NCBI GenBank assembly: GCA_030737875.1
Contig: CM060921.1
Span: forward strand, 404,094,192-404,158,191
DNA: 64,000 nt
Direction: 5' to 3'
Origin: Allium sativum
Taxonomy: Eukaryota; Streptophyta; Magnoliopsida; Asparagales; Amaryllidaceae
Made by a program: the position numbers and the translations under genes. The notes below the pieces were generated by a model. The model had not been told where the DNA came from. It did not search any database and saw nothing but the letters and a program-made list of their open reading frames with translations. Shown in pieces: positions 12,337-23,782 of the stretch. Every line of letters begins with the position of its first letter. The first letter of the stretch is position 1.

Positions 12337-13628
12337 ATGTCTAGGGAACCAAATCTTCCCGAGGGCGTTCTGATACTGGCTTGGTTCCATAGATATCTTG
12401 AGGCTACGACGCGTATCGGAGGCCCAGGAGATGCCCCTCCCCCAGCAGTAGTCGTTGTTCCTCTACCTCCACGAGTTGATAATTTCTCTATGATGTGCAA
12501 TGACTTCTATGCTCTGGGAGAAAAATCACTCCGTGGATCTGAAAGCTTTGTGGAAGAAAAATTGGTTGCGAGAGACAGAGAACTTGCTTAGACTTTTTGA
12601 TGTCGACGACCGTAGAAAGATACAGTTGGCAGCTAGGTGACGCAAGCAGGGCGTCCAGTAGATACTTGAGCTGATTTCTGACAGAGATTCGAGACGAAGT
12701 TTCTTTTCAGGAAGAAGAGAGTATGCAGATGGAGAGATTCTTGGCACTTAAGCAAGGAAGTATGTCTATTAAAGAGTATGTCAATAAGTTCAACCAGTTG
12801 GCAAGGTTTTGTCTGGAATTGGTGAATACCCTACACAAGAATGTTATAAGGTTCGCAACATGATTAAATCAACCTCTTCGAGCATTGGCATTGTCCCATA
12901 TACCGATGGGGGCAATTTTTGAGAGAATTGTTGGCTTAGCATTGATGCACAAAGAGAGTAAAGATGAAAAAAAAGAGGTAAGACTAATGAGACTCAAAAC
13001 AAGAAAGTGTGGCCCAAGAAAGAAGCACAAAAGAAAGTTGGAAAGAATGACAAAGCTCAGAACAAGAAGAAATGTCATGGTTGTGAGAGCTTAGGTCATC
13101 TGTTCAAGCATTGCAGAAAAAAGAAGAATGCTTGCTTCAACTGTGGTGAAGTTGGACACTATACAAGGGAGTGCCCGAAGAAGCAAGGACAGGGGCAAAG
13201 GGCAGGTCCTTCTAAAGGGCAGCTGCATGCTCTTGAGGCTAGTGGACCAGATAGAGATAGGAAAGTTTATGTTGAAGGTTTGATTTCCCTTTTCGATCAT
13301 CCAATTAGGACTCTTTTTGATTCTAGCGCTTCTCACTATTTTATATCTGATTATGTGATCGAGTCTATGCACCTTAGTACTAGTATTGTTTCTGATTCCG
13401 TTATCAACTCAAACCCCATTGGGGGCACGGCTCATCTGTCTATGATATGTCGGGGTTTGAGGATATCTTTGTTAGGCGTCGAGTTCGAGTGCAGTGCGTA
13501 TGCGCTTGTTTTTATGGGTTATGGTCTAATTCGAGGGATGGATTAGCTAGCCATGTATGGTGCCATCGTATACTATGAGAGGAGGGTCGTTAGACTTTTG
13601 ACTGGCCATGGGAGGATTCCTGAGAATT
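12337..13628 (+). pseudogene. gag: Element E: decayed gag and aspartic protease
   Basis: Remains of a Ty3/gypsy chromovirus Gag, which forms the retrotransposon capsid and binds its RNA, followed by the protease that would cut the polyprotein. The start at 12337 (MSREPNLPEG) matches the Gag start of F. Frames shift near 12590 and again before 13007. Two CX2CX4HX4C zinc knuckles are intact near 13073-13114 and 13132-13173. The protease motif reads FDSSAS near 13313 instead of FDTGAS, so the catalytic Thr-Gly is lost. The later GLIRGMD motif is followed by a stop at 13544-13546. After about 13628 roughly 120 codons of the protease-RT linker and the first RT motifs are missing compared with C. 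Not functional. Confidence 0.85.
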
Positions 13629-13631
13629 GAA

Positions 13632-14785
13632 TATCTGTTTGACCAGCTTGTTGGTGCATCTGTTTTCCCATAGTTGGACTTGGCTACGGGATTTCATCAG
13701 TTGAGAGTGGCCGAGGACAGTATAGACAAGACCTCTTTCATAACTTCAGATGGCTTCTTTGAGTGGCTAGTCATGTCGTTTGGGTTGATGCATGCACCCG
13801 CGTATTTTGTGGACCTGATGAGCAGGGTGTTTAGAGAGTTTCCGAGTAAGTTCTTGGTGGTCATTATGGATGACATCCTGGTTTTCTTGAAGTGCAAGGA
13901 AGAGCATGCCCTACATTTAGAAGATGTTTTGAGGACTCTCAGAGCACACCAGCTTAAGGAAAAATTCTCCAAGTGTCACTTTTGGAGAAAGAAGGTAAGA
14001 TTTCTAGAGAGCATGTGGTCTTCAAGGAGGGGATAGCGATGGATCCTGTGAAAGTAGTTGCAGCTCAAAATTGGAAGGTTCCAATGAATGCAACGGAGGT
14101 GAGAAGTTTTCTTGGTTTGTAGGGCTATTATAGGAAGTTTATCGAGGACTTTGCAAAGATATAAACCTCACTCACCAGACCGACGAAGAAGAATCTGACC
14201 TTTTTTTGGAATATTGACTATGAGGATGCTTTTCAACGGTTGAAGAGGGCTTTGACAACAGCCCCAGTCTTGACATTGCCTGATGGGAGCAAGGTGTTCA
14301 TAGTGTACACTTATGCGTGTGGTACAGGGATTGGTGCCGCCTTGATGCAAGAGGGAAGGGTAGTATGCTATGTTAGTAGACAGTTGAGAGTTCATGAGAG
14401 GAACTACCCTACCCATGATTTAGAGTTGGCTGCTATAGTGTTCACACTTAAGACTTAGTGACAGTATCTCCTTGGAGGGAGATTCGAGTTATACACGGAC
14501 CATAAGTCACTCAAGTATCCATTCTCACATAAGGATCTCAATTTGAGAAAGCAAATATGGATGGAGTTCCTAGCGTCCTATGATTTTGAGATTTCTTACA
14601 CCCCTGGTAAGGGTAATGTAGTGGAGGACACGTTGAGTAGGCAGAAGATGACTTTGAGTCCTCTATTCGTAGAGAGGCAGAGTTTGGAGTACATATCGAC
14701 CTTTGATTTTTGGCTATTTACATATCTTATGCCTAAGTTGTTGGCATCTTCAGAAGTGCGACCTACTCTTATGGATCAGATATGA
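13632..14785 (+). pseudogene. pol: Element E: decayed reverse transcriptase and RNase H
   Basis: The RT segment opens mid-domain at FDQLVGASVFP, has a stop, then LDLATGFHQLR, and keeps the catalytic pair as IMDDILVF near 13867. After the RT thumb, stops break the frame at 14120 (FLGL, stop, GYY) and 14162. RNase H follows from about 14280. Its first catalytic Asp is replaced, with YTYACGTG where YTDACGTG is expected, while ELAAIVF and YTDHKSLKY are kept. A further stop lies at 14456-14458. The order of domains matches C. The element cannot make active enzyme. Confidence 0.85.
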
Positions 14786-14929
14786 TCTTCGCAGCGAGAG
14801 GACCCACAAATAGTAGACATCTTGGATAGACTCAGTAGAGGGGAGGATTCTGTCACCTCAGTAGATATTCCATAGATGACAGAGTTTGGCTACGACGAGA
14901 TGAGAGGCTTTGTGTTTCCCGAGTTGGGG

Positions 14930-15989
14930 ATTTGTTGAGGACATTCCTTGAGGAAGCCCATCATTCTAGGATGATTATCCATCCAGGCGGCGATAAGATG
15001 TATAGAGATATGAAGAGGATTTTCATTTGGGTCGGGATAAAGAAAGATGTAGAAGATTTTGTAGCTCGAAGTTTAGTTTGCCAGCAAGTAAAAGCTGAAC
15101 AGAAAAAGCCTGGCGGTTTGTTTCATCCTTTGGAGGTCCCATAATGGAAGTGGGAGAGAGTTTCTATGGATTTCATCGATGGTTTGCCAAGATCGAGGGA
15201 AGGCAACACCAGTATCTGGGTTATAGTAGACAGGCTTGCTAAGAGCGCTCATTTCATCCTTATTAAAATCAAGAGAACAACAGCATGGTTGGCATTAGTT
15301 TATCTTCGTGAGATAGTCTGTCTACATGGATTACCTTCTAGCATAGTGAGTGGTTAATATCCCATCTTCACTAGTTAGTTCTGTAAGAGCCTGCATGAGG
15401 CACTAGGTACACGGTTATGTTTGAGCACAGCATATCACCCTCAGCCCGATGGACAGACTGAGAGGTTGAATAGAGTTCCTGAGGATCTTTTGAGACTGTG
15501 TATCCTAGACTTCGGAGGGACTTGGGAAGAGCATCTTCCATTGGTGGAGTTCGCCTACAACAATAACTATCAGACTAGTATAGGCATGGCACCCATCAAG
15601 CACTATATGGACGACCTTGCTGATCACCGACTTGTTGGTGGGAGACTACGGATAGGCTTCTACTTGGACCTGAGATGATTAGAGAAACTTCAGAAAAGAT
15701 TGATCTTATCCACCGACATATAAAGACAGCTCAGGACAGAAAAAAGTACTACGTAGATAAGAGAAGGGCTGACATTGAATTTAATGTCGGAGACATGATT
15801 TTCATCAAAGTATCACCTGTGAGGAGTGTGGTTCGCTTTGGATCTGTAGGGAAATTGGCGCTAGGTTTTGCAAGGACATTTCCCATCGTGGAGAGGATAG
15901 GTCAGATGGCCTATAGGGTGAGATTACCAGAGAGATTGGCGGGTGTTCATGATGTTTTCCACGTTTCCCATTTGCGGAAGTATCTTTAA
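14930..15989 (+). pseudogene. pol: Element E: decayed integrase
   Basis: Integrase would insert the cDNA copy into the chromosome. The N-terminal zinc-binding HHCC keeps its two His (HHSRMIIHPGG), but the first Cys of the CX2C pair is replaced (SLVCQQ). The core keeps MDFIDGLP and the GQTERLN region with the catalytic Glu. The second catalytic Asp is lost at a stop where SDRDP is expected (near 15355), and another stop follows near 15375. A frame change near 15678 separates the C-terminal part, which ends VHDVFHVSHLRKYL at 15989. Confidence 0.85.
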
Positions 15990-16001
15990 GATACAACAGA
16001 G

Positions 16002-16207
16002 GTGGTTGAGCCGAGCATGCTTGAGGAAGTAGAGGTAGAAAAGAAGGCAATAGTTGGACGAGTTCCTACTCGTATACTTGGATCAGAGGTTAAGAAACTG
16101 CGCAACAAAGAGGTTAAGTTGATGAAGGTGCAATGGGGAGAAGAACGCGAGGATGCAACTTGGGAGACTGAAGTTAAGATTCGTGCATCGTACCCTTTTC
16201 TTTTCAA
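16002..16207 (+). pseudogene. Element E: chromodomain remnant
   Basis: Follows the integrase C-terminus after a stop. The segment VPTRILGSEVKKLRNKEV, then KVQWGEEREDATWETE and IRASYPFLF, matches the C-terminal chromodomain of Tekay/Del chromoviruses and the end of the C polyprotein. In this family the chromodomain steers integration towards marked chromatin. The frame itself is open here, and homology fades after SYPFLF. Confidence 0.8.
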
Positions 16208-16805
16208 GGTTATGTTCTTTATTGCTTTTTCCAAGCTTTTATTCATACTTGCTTCTGTCATTCAAGTATATCCTATCGATCGAATCTTTGACCTTTAGGT
16301 GGAAAACTAATGGGTGTAAACATGTGTCTGATCCATGTTATGTTCGATGGATGCAAGTATTTGCTAGTGGTTGCTCGTGGATGCATATACACACACCAGG
16401 CACTAGATCGGCTCAAACACTCTCATACTGCATATGGATGTGTGTGCATTTTAGTTTTTAATGGGTGAAAAGGGATGTATCATCATATGGATGTTGCATT
16501 TGAACAAATGATTGTGCACACATATAGAATAGTATACTAGGACCATTTGCATGCATTTTGGATTCACGATACAAACATATATTGCATTAAGGAGGTCAAT
16601 TGAATAAGTAGACTACCTGATTTCACATTAGAAAAGGAACATGTACACACACCTTTGCATATGTTCATACAAGCATTAGAAATTCCTAAGGATAATGGAT
16701 GCCTGTGGATGATGGATGAGTAGATGATTGTAGGTGGATGTTAGGATAGTGACGTTCTCCTAGACTTGGAGATTTCGGGGATGAAATCCCTTAAGTAAGG
16801 GAGAA
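16208..16805 (+). other. Element E: 3' untranslated region, PPT hairpin and PPT
   Basis: Non-coding and homologous to 23190-23782 of F. It contains GGATG-rich simple repeats near 16680-16745. A perfect 6-bp hairpin, GATTTC / GAAATC with loop GGGGAT, lies at 16771-16788. It is followed by the polypurine tract TTAAGTAAGGGAGAA ending at 16805, from which plus-strand DNA synthesis would start. Confidence 0.8.
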
Positions 16806-17719
16806 TGTAACAGCCCGTAATTTTAAAGAACATTAATAAACCAAAGAGAAACTTTATTAAATATTGGGAATTAAGTAAAACGGACAGAGCCATTGCATTC
16901 GTCTCTGAATTCTGGTTAAGATAGACATCGAGTTTGCGTAAAACTAACACCGTAGGAGGAAGATATAAAGGTTAGAAGTTTGTATATATATAAGGAGAAT
17001 ATATGTAAATATAAATCGAACTAGAATTCAAAATATGTCAAATTAACAAAGCGAGAACTGTAGGCGGGAATTTGACCCATTATGGGCCGATACACGCTTG
17101 GATAGGTCAACCTATGGGTCGACCCAAGGTTAGGTGGGTCGACCTTGGTGGGGGTAGTCAACCCAACCCTGATCTGTCTGAACACACTTTTCTGTTTATG
17201 GACGTATTTGTTAAACAGGTTCATCATTTTCTGAACGGTTAGAATTAAAAGCAGAGATCTGACGGTTAAGGATTGTCTTGTAATCTCTAAATAATGGCAT
17301 GCATTCCTATCAAATAAATCATACTTCTTCATATTTCTTCCTTAACTCTTGTTCTAAAAATATAAAATGAAGACGGGGAGTTGCTACCGAAACTTGGATT
17401 GAATCAAGACAATTCTTACCTAACCTATACAAGAATCTCTTTTGCAACATCTGTATATTATTCTATGTTCTTTAAATCCAATCTCTGTGAGTTAATGTTA
17501 CTTTTAGATATAAAAATTTAACACTAACCTTGACATGAAAATAAACCTGTATTTGAACCTATGCCTATTAGGAAACTGATCTAAACAGGTCTACAATTAT
17601 TACATGTATTCTTCTGTACACCCGGACCTGCTGATTTAATTGTTATTATATGCATATTTCTGTTCTTCTCCCTCTCTTATTCCCTTTTTATTTTTATAAG
17701 CCTAGGCTACCTTCGAGCC
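16806..17719 (+). mobile_element. Element E: start of 3' LTR
   Basis: Starts TGTAACAGCCCG directly after the PPT and matches the first about 900 bp of the F LTRs at a distance, including GGGTCGACCC palindromes near 17115-17150 and a GTGAGT motif at 17487-17492. It is cut at 17720 by F; the flank GAGCC at 17715-17719 would be the target site. The remainder is outside the window. Confidence 0.85.
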
Positions 17720-18149
17720 TGTAACACCCTAAAATTTTAACAACACATTAAAATGATAAATTAATGAAAACTTAATTTAATATTCAGATTTAAGTGAAAC
17801 AGACTGTGCCATTGTGTTCATCACGGAATTTTGGTCAAGATAGACATTTGGTTTGCGTAAAACGGACACCGTATGAAGAAGTTATTAAGCCTTGAAGTTT
17901 GTATGCATATAAGAGAAGAATATAAATATATATATGTATAAATTAAATAAATAAATATTAAAAAAAAATTCAAAATGACGAAGCAGGAAGCCAAAATGCT
18001 GAACCACCCCATTTTGGGGGTGGGTCAACCCGGGGATCGACCCAGGGTGTTTGGGGGTCGACCCCGGGGTCGACCCCCCACACAGATCTGGACAGGTTCA
18101 CTTTTTTGGACATGGACTCTTTTCTTAACCCAGTTCGTTGCTTCTAGGC

Positions 18150-18158
18150 TATATAAAG
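18150..18158 (+). promoter_or_regulatory. TATA box, F 5' LTR
   Basis: GGCTATATAAAGGACC, a strong plant TATA box. The 3' LTR has CTATAAAAAGG at 24216-24226. About 185 bases downstream the 3' copy carries GTGAGT (24405-24410); here it reads GCGAGT, a single T-to-C change that would remove a splice donor. Confidence 0.7.
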
Positions 18159-18442
18159 GACCCTAAACCTGGTTTTATTCATCTGAAAAATAATGGTGAC
18201 GGCTAGGCTCTACTGCAACTTCAATTAAATTATCTATTCTTCTCCAAAATCAAGTTTAAAAGATTCAAGCATTTCAACTATAGATCTGAGATTTAACACC
18301 AACAATTTCCTATCTTCTAAAATCCAAACATGGCGAGTTAGTTACTTTTAGATTTAATTGATTAAAAGTAAACATGATATGACTGTGATATGGATTTGTT
18401 ATAAATTGTGAATCTATGACATTCCTGGATCTTAAACATTAT

Positions 18443-18960
18443 CATGCTTAATCTACCTTTATAGATCTAATTTGCTTGTGGTTAATTTACCATGTCATGC
18501 TAGATCTACCTTTATAGATCTAATTCGTTTGTGGTTAATTTATTATGTCATGCTAGATCTACCATTATAGATCTAATTCGTTTGTCGTTATTTTGTCATT
18601 ATCATGCTAGATCTACCCTTATAGATCTAATTCGCTTGTGGTTAATTTATCATGTCATGCTAGATCTACTTTTATAGATCTAATTCATTTGTGGTTAATT
18701 TATCATGTCATGCTAGATCTACCTTTATAGATCTAATTCGTTTGTGGTTAATTTATCATGTCATGCTAGATCTATCATTATAGATCTAATTTACTTGTGG
18801 TTAATTTATCATGCCATGCTAGATCTACCTTTATAGACCTAATTTGTTTGTGGTTAATTTATCATGTCACATTTGTGGACCTTAAACATCATCATGCTAG
18901 ATCTACCTTTATAGATCTAATTCGCTTGTTGTTAATTTATCATGTCACATTTGTGGATCT
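18443..18960. repeat. 53-bp tandem array with AGATCT palindromes (F 5' LTR)
   Basis: Eight regular units start at 18443, 18496, 18549, 18603, 18656, 18709, 18762 and 18815; a variant unit follows near 18892. Most units contain TAGATCTA, a short spacer and TATAGATCTA, so two palindromic AGATCT sites face each other. The 3' LTR has the same eight-plus-one structure. Confidence 0.92.
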
Positions 18961-19526
18961 TAAAATTTATCTATGTTTGTGGCTAAGTTGGATATGTCAT
19001 TATTTGGACAGTTAAAACTTTGCTTAGATCTAATTCTACATCTAGATCATCTTGTACCTATCATGTGGTGATTAATTTAGATCTATCATTAATTGGACAT
19101 ATGAATCCTTATTTATTCATGCCTATTATGACATCCTTAGTATGTTATATCTATTTTTATAATCACATCCTTACTAGATCTATTTTTATATGTCCACCCT
19201 ATCACTATGCCAATTACATGTTTATGTCACTTTTGTTAAAATAATCACTATTGTCATCTTTCCCTTTTATTTTTAATGGCTAGGCTACGTTCTAGCCTAG
19301 GCATAATGCCAAATATATGAGAATGCGTTAGTTAGGGAACATGAGAAAACATTCGAATTGGCATAACTTGAAAGACGAATATGGATTCGGGCATATAATC
19401 CATTATGAATATAATTGGGTAAATGGGCATGAATACCTATATAGGTATAATTAATTGGTTAATAATTAAAATGCCTAGGATTACAGTAATTAGAAAACTG
19501 TAACGGCTCTTATGACACGAGGTTAG

Positions 19527-19710
19527 AATGCATTTGTGGTGGAAGTCTACCCGGACCTGACCGACATATCCAACAACTGCAAATGTTGAATATAACGTGA
19601 GGGGTCTAAGTGCACAAATACGAGACGGGCTAAGAGAGGAGGTTGAGCCCAACTTGTGGAAGAAGTCTGCTCAGACCCGACCATCATATCCAGCGTCCAC
19701 AAGTTGTAGG
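19527..19710. repeat. Two inverted-repeat modules in the F 5' LTR
   Basis: Two related modules of about 65 bp share GGAAGTCTACCCGGACCTGACC-like cores. Each is flanked by complementary arms: CATTTG/CAAATG in the first, ACTTGTGGA/TCCACAAGT in the second. The 3' LTR has a third module at about 25775-25820. Confidence 0.7.
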
Positions 19711-20056
19711 CCAAATGTGGGAGGTCTATCCCATTATAACCATAAATGGACTTGTAATGAATTAGAATAAACAAGGAAGGATAATAACCTATTATCATTA
19801 ATTACTTTAATAAAGAATGTTATATAATAGGTAGGCTTGTCCTATGGACAAGTGGAATTATAACATATGTTATAATAAAAAGGAAAGGAAGTTTATTAGT
19901 AAATCTTTGTTAAGAAAACTAAGCAAATAAGTAAACAATGTCAAGTTGAAGTAATATGTTAAACAGAAAACAGGTGAACTGAGATGAAGTATAGTTAATT
20001 ACATATTAAGTAAAACATGTTATTGTAACTATGGAATCAGACAGTGAATAATACAA

Positions 20057-20135
20057 AGGGATTGTAAGATTACTTCCGTTAGTTACAATCCAGGGGTGAA
20101 AGATTGTAAGATTACTTCTGTTAATTACAATCTAA
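20057..20135. repeat. Duplicated GATTGTAA/TTACAATC hairpin
   Basis: Two successive copies of GATTGTAAGATTACTTC ending in TTACAATC. Each is an 8-bp inverted repeat. The pair is conserved in the 3' LTR near 26136-26215. Confidence 0.75.
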
Positions 20136-21576
20136 AGAATAACATGTAATAGGGCTTATTAATGAACTTAAATGGATTAAGTTATATTTATATGAAATTA
20201 ACAAGCAAGTGGAATTTTGGCTAGTGAAAATAAGTGAATGGGGATAACCTATTAGTCTGTAATACTAACCTAATTAAATCCATAATGATTGTATGAACAT
20301 GACAACTTGATTAGGGGTTAAATAATATTTGAATGAACCAGTGGGAGGGTTAAGTACACCTTGGGTTGGTGGGTAATATTTGTGTGTATATATATAGGCC
20401 CACAAACTTAACCGTTTGCGGTTATGTAATTAAAAAACCATTAGGTAAACATAACCAGTGGAAAACCTAGTAATGGGGATACAAGACAAAGGGGAGAGCT
20501 TGCATCATCTTGTGTGAGGCCCATTTCAGTTAGTAACCCTTAAATAGGTATCAAACAGGTACTTCAAACAAGGTCGGAGTGGGCACACTTACTGAATTGA
20601 TTGTAAGAGATCCAAACGTCGAAGACGGTGTTATGACGGCGCGTTCCATCCGGGTCATGTGTGTGCATGACTCCACCTGCGCAGGAAAATAAGATGTTGT
20701 GACACCAGTAGATATGGTTGTTCACATCTTGAAAATGAAGGGTTGCCACTTTAGGGAGTGATACACCCTACCGTGGGGCCAGCACATGGTATCTACGGAG
20801 TAAGGAGTCAATCAACTAGGGTAGTAGTTAGGGTACATCTAGACTCTGGTAAGTTTAGGAGTTCGTTATTAGGGCTGCTTGTGGATAATATGGGGTTAAA
20901 ACCTCTCACCAGAAGTTCGCCTAACTCTACTATCTTTTACATGTTGGTGATCATCTCATTTTGGTTATATTAGGATTTTGTGCAGAGAAATAGAAATCAT
21001 TAGAGAAGCGCAACATACTCTATCATGTTTATCCTGTTTACCTTGTCACACTTACCTTTTATGATGTTATCTTCCTTATCCACTTTGTATGCCTGTCATG
21101 ATACTTTTACTTATCTACTTGCTAAAAGTAACTGGACTCGCTAGACTTTATGTCTGACCCTTTTTGTTTCCTCTTCTTTCTTCCATTTCCCCCTAACCCC
21201 AGGTTCGCAGGGTGGGAATTCTCAGTCTTAGTCAGGACTCGGTTATCATCTTGCTTGGAGCAGCTTCTGAGGTATTGCTCAAGCTCCTATCTTTACTATG
21301 GCTATGTCTTTATTTGTGGATTTTTCTTTCTTTATTTCATACTCTGATGTTCAAGTGCAAGACAGAAGTTTATAACATTGTAATGGCTTTTATGTAGTTT
21401 TCAGACATATGATGCTTTGAACCATGGTACTTTATGATTAATAAAGTTCATTTTTATTCTGCTGCAAAATTTTATATCCATCTTGTAATATCTATGTTTT
21501 TGTTTACCTATAACGCTTCAGGAAACTTAATGCATTCTCTTAATGAGTGACATTAATGGATGTGGGGTGTCGCACT

Positions 21577-21588
21577 TGGTATCAGAGT
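21577..21588 (+). other. Primer-binding site, tRNA-iMet (element F)
   Basis: TGGTATCAGAGT, two bases after the LTR end. Confidence 0.9.
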
Positions 21589-21747
21589 TGAAGGTTACCA
21601 AATTAGATTAAAAATTTTGAAATTATTTTCAAAAAGGTTTTAATAAAGCATTCTCAAAAGAAAAGTCTGTTTTGAAAAAAAAATTCCCTAAAGCCTTATG
21701 TAATATCCTTCGATCCTTTGTCTACGTCTCTTTCCTTTTCTTTTTGC

Positions 21748-22624
21748 ATGTATGGGTAACCTTATATTCCCGAGGGCGTTGAAGTACCATAATGGTTCCG
21801 TAGGTATCTTAAAGCCATGGCACCAACCAGGAGCCAAGGAGACGTCCCTCCCCCAGCTGCAATCGTTGTTCCTCCACCATCGCGAGTAGATGATTTCTGT
21901 AAAAAGAAAGTAGCTAGGGTTGAGGAAACAATAAACAGGAAGGCATAGCCCAAGAAAGGACAACAACAACAACAACAAAAGAAAGGCGAAAAGAATAATA
22001 AAGCTAAGGATAAGAGGAAGTGTCGCAGTTGTGGACATGATGGTCACTTGGTAAAAGACTGCAAAAGAAGGAAGAATACTTGCTTTAGTTGTGGAGAAGT
22101 CGGACATTTTTCTAAAGAGTGCCCGAAGAAGCAAGGACAAGGCCAAAGGACAGGATCCCTTAGAGGGAAGGTGTATGCTCTCGTGGCCATCGTACCGGAT
22201 AGAGGTAAGAAAGTTTTGTTGAAGGTTTGATTTCTCTTTCCAATCAACCTGTTATTATTCTTTTCAATTCTGGTGCTAGCACTCATTTATATCTGATTTT
22301 GTGGATGAGTCTCTGCATTTAAATACTAGTATGGTAGAGGATCCCATCGTTATCTCAAACTCCATAGATGGTTCGGCTCATTTTTCTATGATTTGTCAGG
22401 GTTTGAGAATATCAGTGTTGGGCGTCAAGTTCGAGTGCGACGGGTATGTGCTTGGGTTCATGGGCTATGGGTTGATTCTAGGAATGGACTGGCTAGCCAT
22501 ATATAGTGCCATTCTAGATTATGAGAGGAGGGCTGTTAGATTTTTGACTTTCCATAGGAGAACCCTCGAGATTTCTTGTGACCCAAAAAGGGTCTTTCAT
22601 GCTTATTTTCCTAGAATCTCTTGA
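21748..22624 (+). pseudogene. gag: Element F: deleted gag and protease
   Basis: Gag begins at 21748 with the same N-terminal region as E (PEGVEVP... PPPAAIVVPPPSRVDDF) but carries early stops. After about 21900 it jumps to the region just before the zinc knuckles, so most of the capsid part is missing. Two knuckles, CRSCGHDGHLVKDC and CFSCGEVGHFSKEC, are intact near 22024-22120. The protease motif reads FNSGAS (Asp to Asn) near 22263 and is out of frame with what follows. The segment from 22301, ending near LILGMDWLAIYSAI and a short tail, is the protease C-terminal half. Not functional. Confidence 0.82.
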
Positions 22625-22920
22625 CACATCTATTGATAATCTAAGATCTGTTCCAGTAGTCTGTGAGTATCTTGATGTCTTTGATGAGGTTCGGGGTTTA
22701 CTCCAAGGCACGAGATCGATTTCCGCATATATTTGGTGGATAATGCAATGCCCGTTGCATTGCCCCATGCGCCACATGGCTCCAAGAGGAAAACAGGGAG
22801 CTCAGCAAACAAGTAAGGGAGCTACTTGAAAATTTGTTGGATAGGCGAAGCATATCTGAATGGGGTGCTCCGGTGGTATTCACAACTAAGGCGTACAGCT
22901 CGCTTTGCATATGTATGGAT
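22625..22920 (+). pseudogene. pol: Element F: start of reverse transcriptase, truncated
   Basis: Contains the linker VVCEYLDVFDEV and MRHMAPRGKQGAQQ, with a frame change, then SISEWGAPVVFTTKA and a fragment of the LCVDYRK motif. At about 22920 it runs directly into the integrase C-terminus (IHDVFPH). The catalytic RT, RNase H and integrase core, about 3 kb in C, are therefore deleted. Confidence 0.8.
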
Positions 22921-23185
22921 ATTCATGATGTTTTTCCTCATTTCTTATTTTTCGAAGTTTGTACACAATACAGCAGAGATAGTTGAGCCAAACATGCGTG
23001 AGGAAGTAGAGGTAGAATGGGAGGCGACAATTAGACGAGTTCCTACCCATATACTTGTATCAGAGGTTAAGAAACTACGCAACAGAGAGGTTAGGTTAAT
23101 AAAAGTGCAATGAGAAGAAGACAACGAGGATGCGACTTGGAAGACTGAAGACAAGGATCATGCCTCATACCCTTTCCTTTTTAGG
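22921..23185 (+). pseudogene. Element F: integrase tail and chromodomain remnant
   Basis: Opens with IHDVFPHFLFF, equivalent to VHDVFHVSHLRKY in E, then a chromodomain-like segment VPTHILVSEVKKLRNREV, a stop at 23110-23112, and EDNEDATWKTE...ASYPFLF. It is closely related to the E chromodomain and equally broken. Confidence 0.78.
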
Positions 23186-23782
23186 ACTATGTCCTTAACT
23201 TCTTTTTCCAAAGCTTTTATTCGCACTTGCTTCTATCATTTGACTGTATCCTATCGATCGAATCTTCGACCTTTAGGTAGGAAATCCCATGAGTATAAAC
23301 ATTTTTTTGAGACATGTTATGTTTGATGGATGCAAGTGGTTGCCTGTGGATGCAAATACACACACACACTAGGCACTAGATCGGCTCAATCACTCTCATA
23401 CTGCATATGGATGTGTGTGCATTTTTCTTTTCTTTTAATGGATGAAAATGGATTTATTTTCAAATGGATGTTGCGTTTGGTCGAATGATTGTGCACACAT
23501 ATAGAACTTACATGTTATAATAGGATTATTTGGTGACATCTTTGATTCATGAAACTAACATACGTTGCATTAAGGAGGTCAACTGAATCAGTGGATCGCC
23601 TGATCTTTCGCATTAGTGTTGAGACATATACACACACCTTTGCATATGTTCATATAAGCATTAGAAAATTTTAAGGACAAAGGATGCCTGTGATAGGTGG
23701 ATGAGTAGATGGATGATGGATGGTTGGATACATTCTTCTTAACTTGGAGATTTCGAGGACGAAATCCTTTGAGAGGGGAGAA
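23186..23782 (+). other. Element F: 3' untranslated region, PPT hairpin and PPT
   Basis: Homologous to 16208-16805. It holds GGATG-rich repeats, then a perfect hairpin GATTTC / GAAATC with loop GAGGAC (23749-23766) and the polypurine tract TTTGAGAGGGGAGAA up to 23782. No coding signal. Confidence 0.8.

Larger units (their letters stand above)
17720..21574 (+). mobile_element. Element F: 5' LTR, 3,855 bp
   Basis: Runs from TGTAACACCC to TGTCGCA, between the broken LTR of E and a PBS. It contains, in order, a cluster of GTCGAC palindromes (about 18010-18090), a TATA box, a 53-bp tandem array, two hairpin modules near 19530-19710, a pair of short hairpin repeats at 20057-20135, and the common U5 block GACTTTATGTCTGACCC near 21143. 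Over the first 120 bases it differs from the 3' LTR at about 15 positions by eye, so F is old. No gene is supported. Confidence 0.9.

Noticed and set aside
18443..18960. CRISPR-like array
   Set aside because: Units are contiguous tandem repeats without unique spacers, inside a plant LTR.
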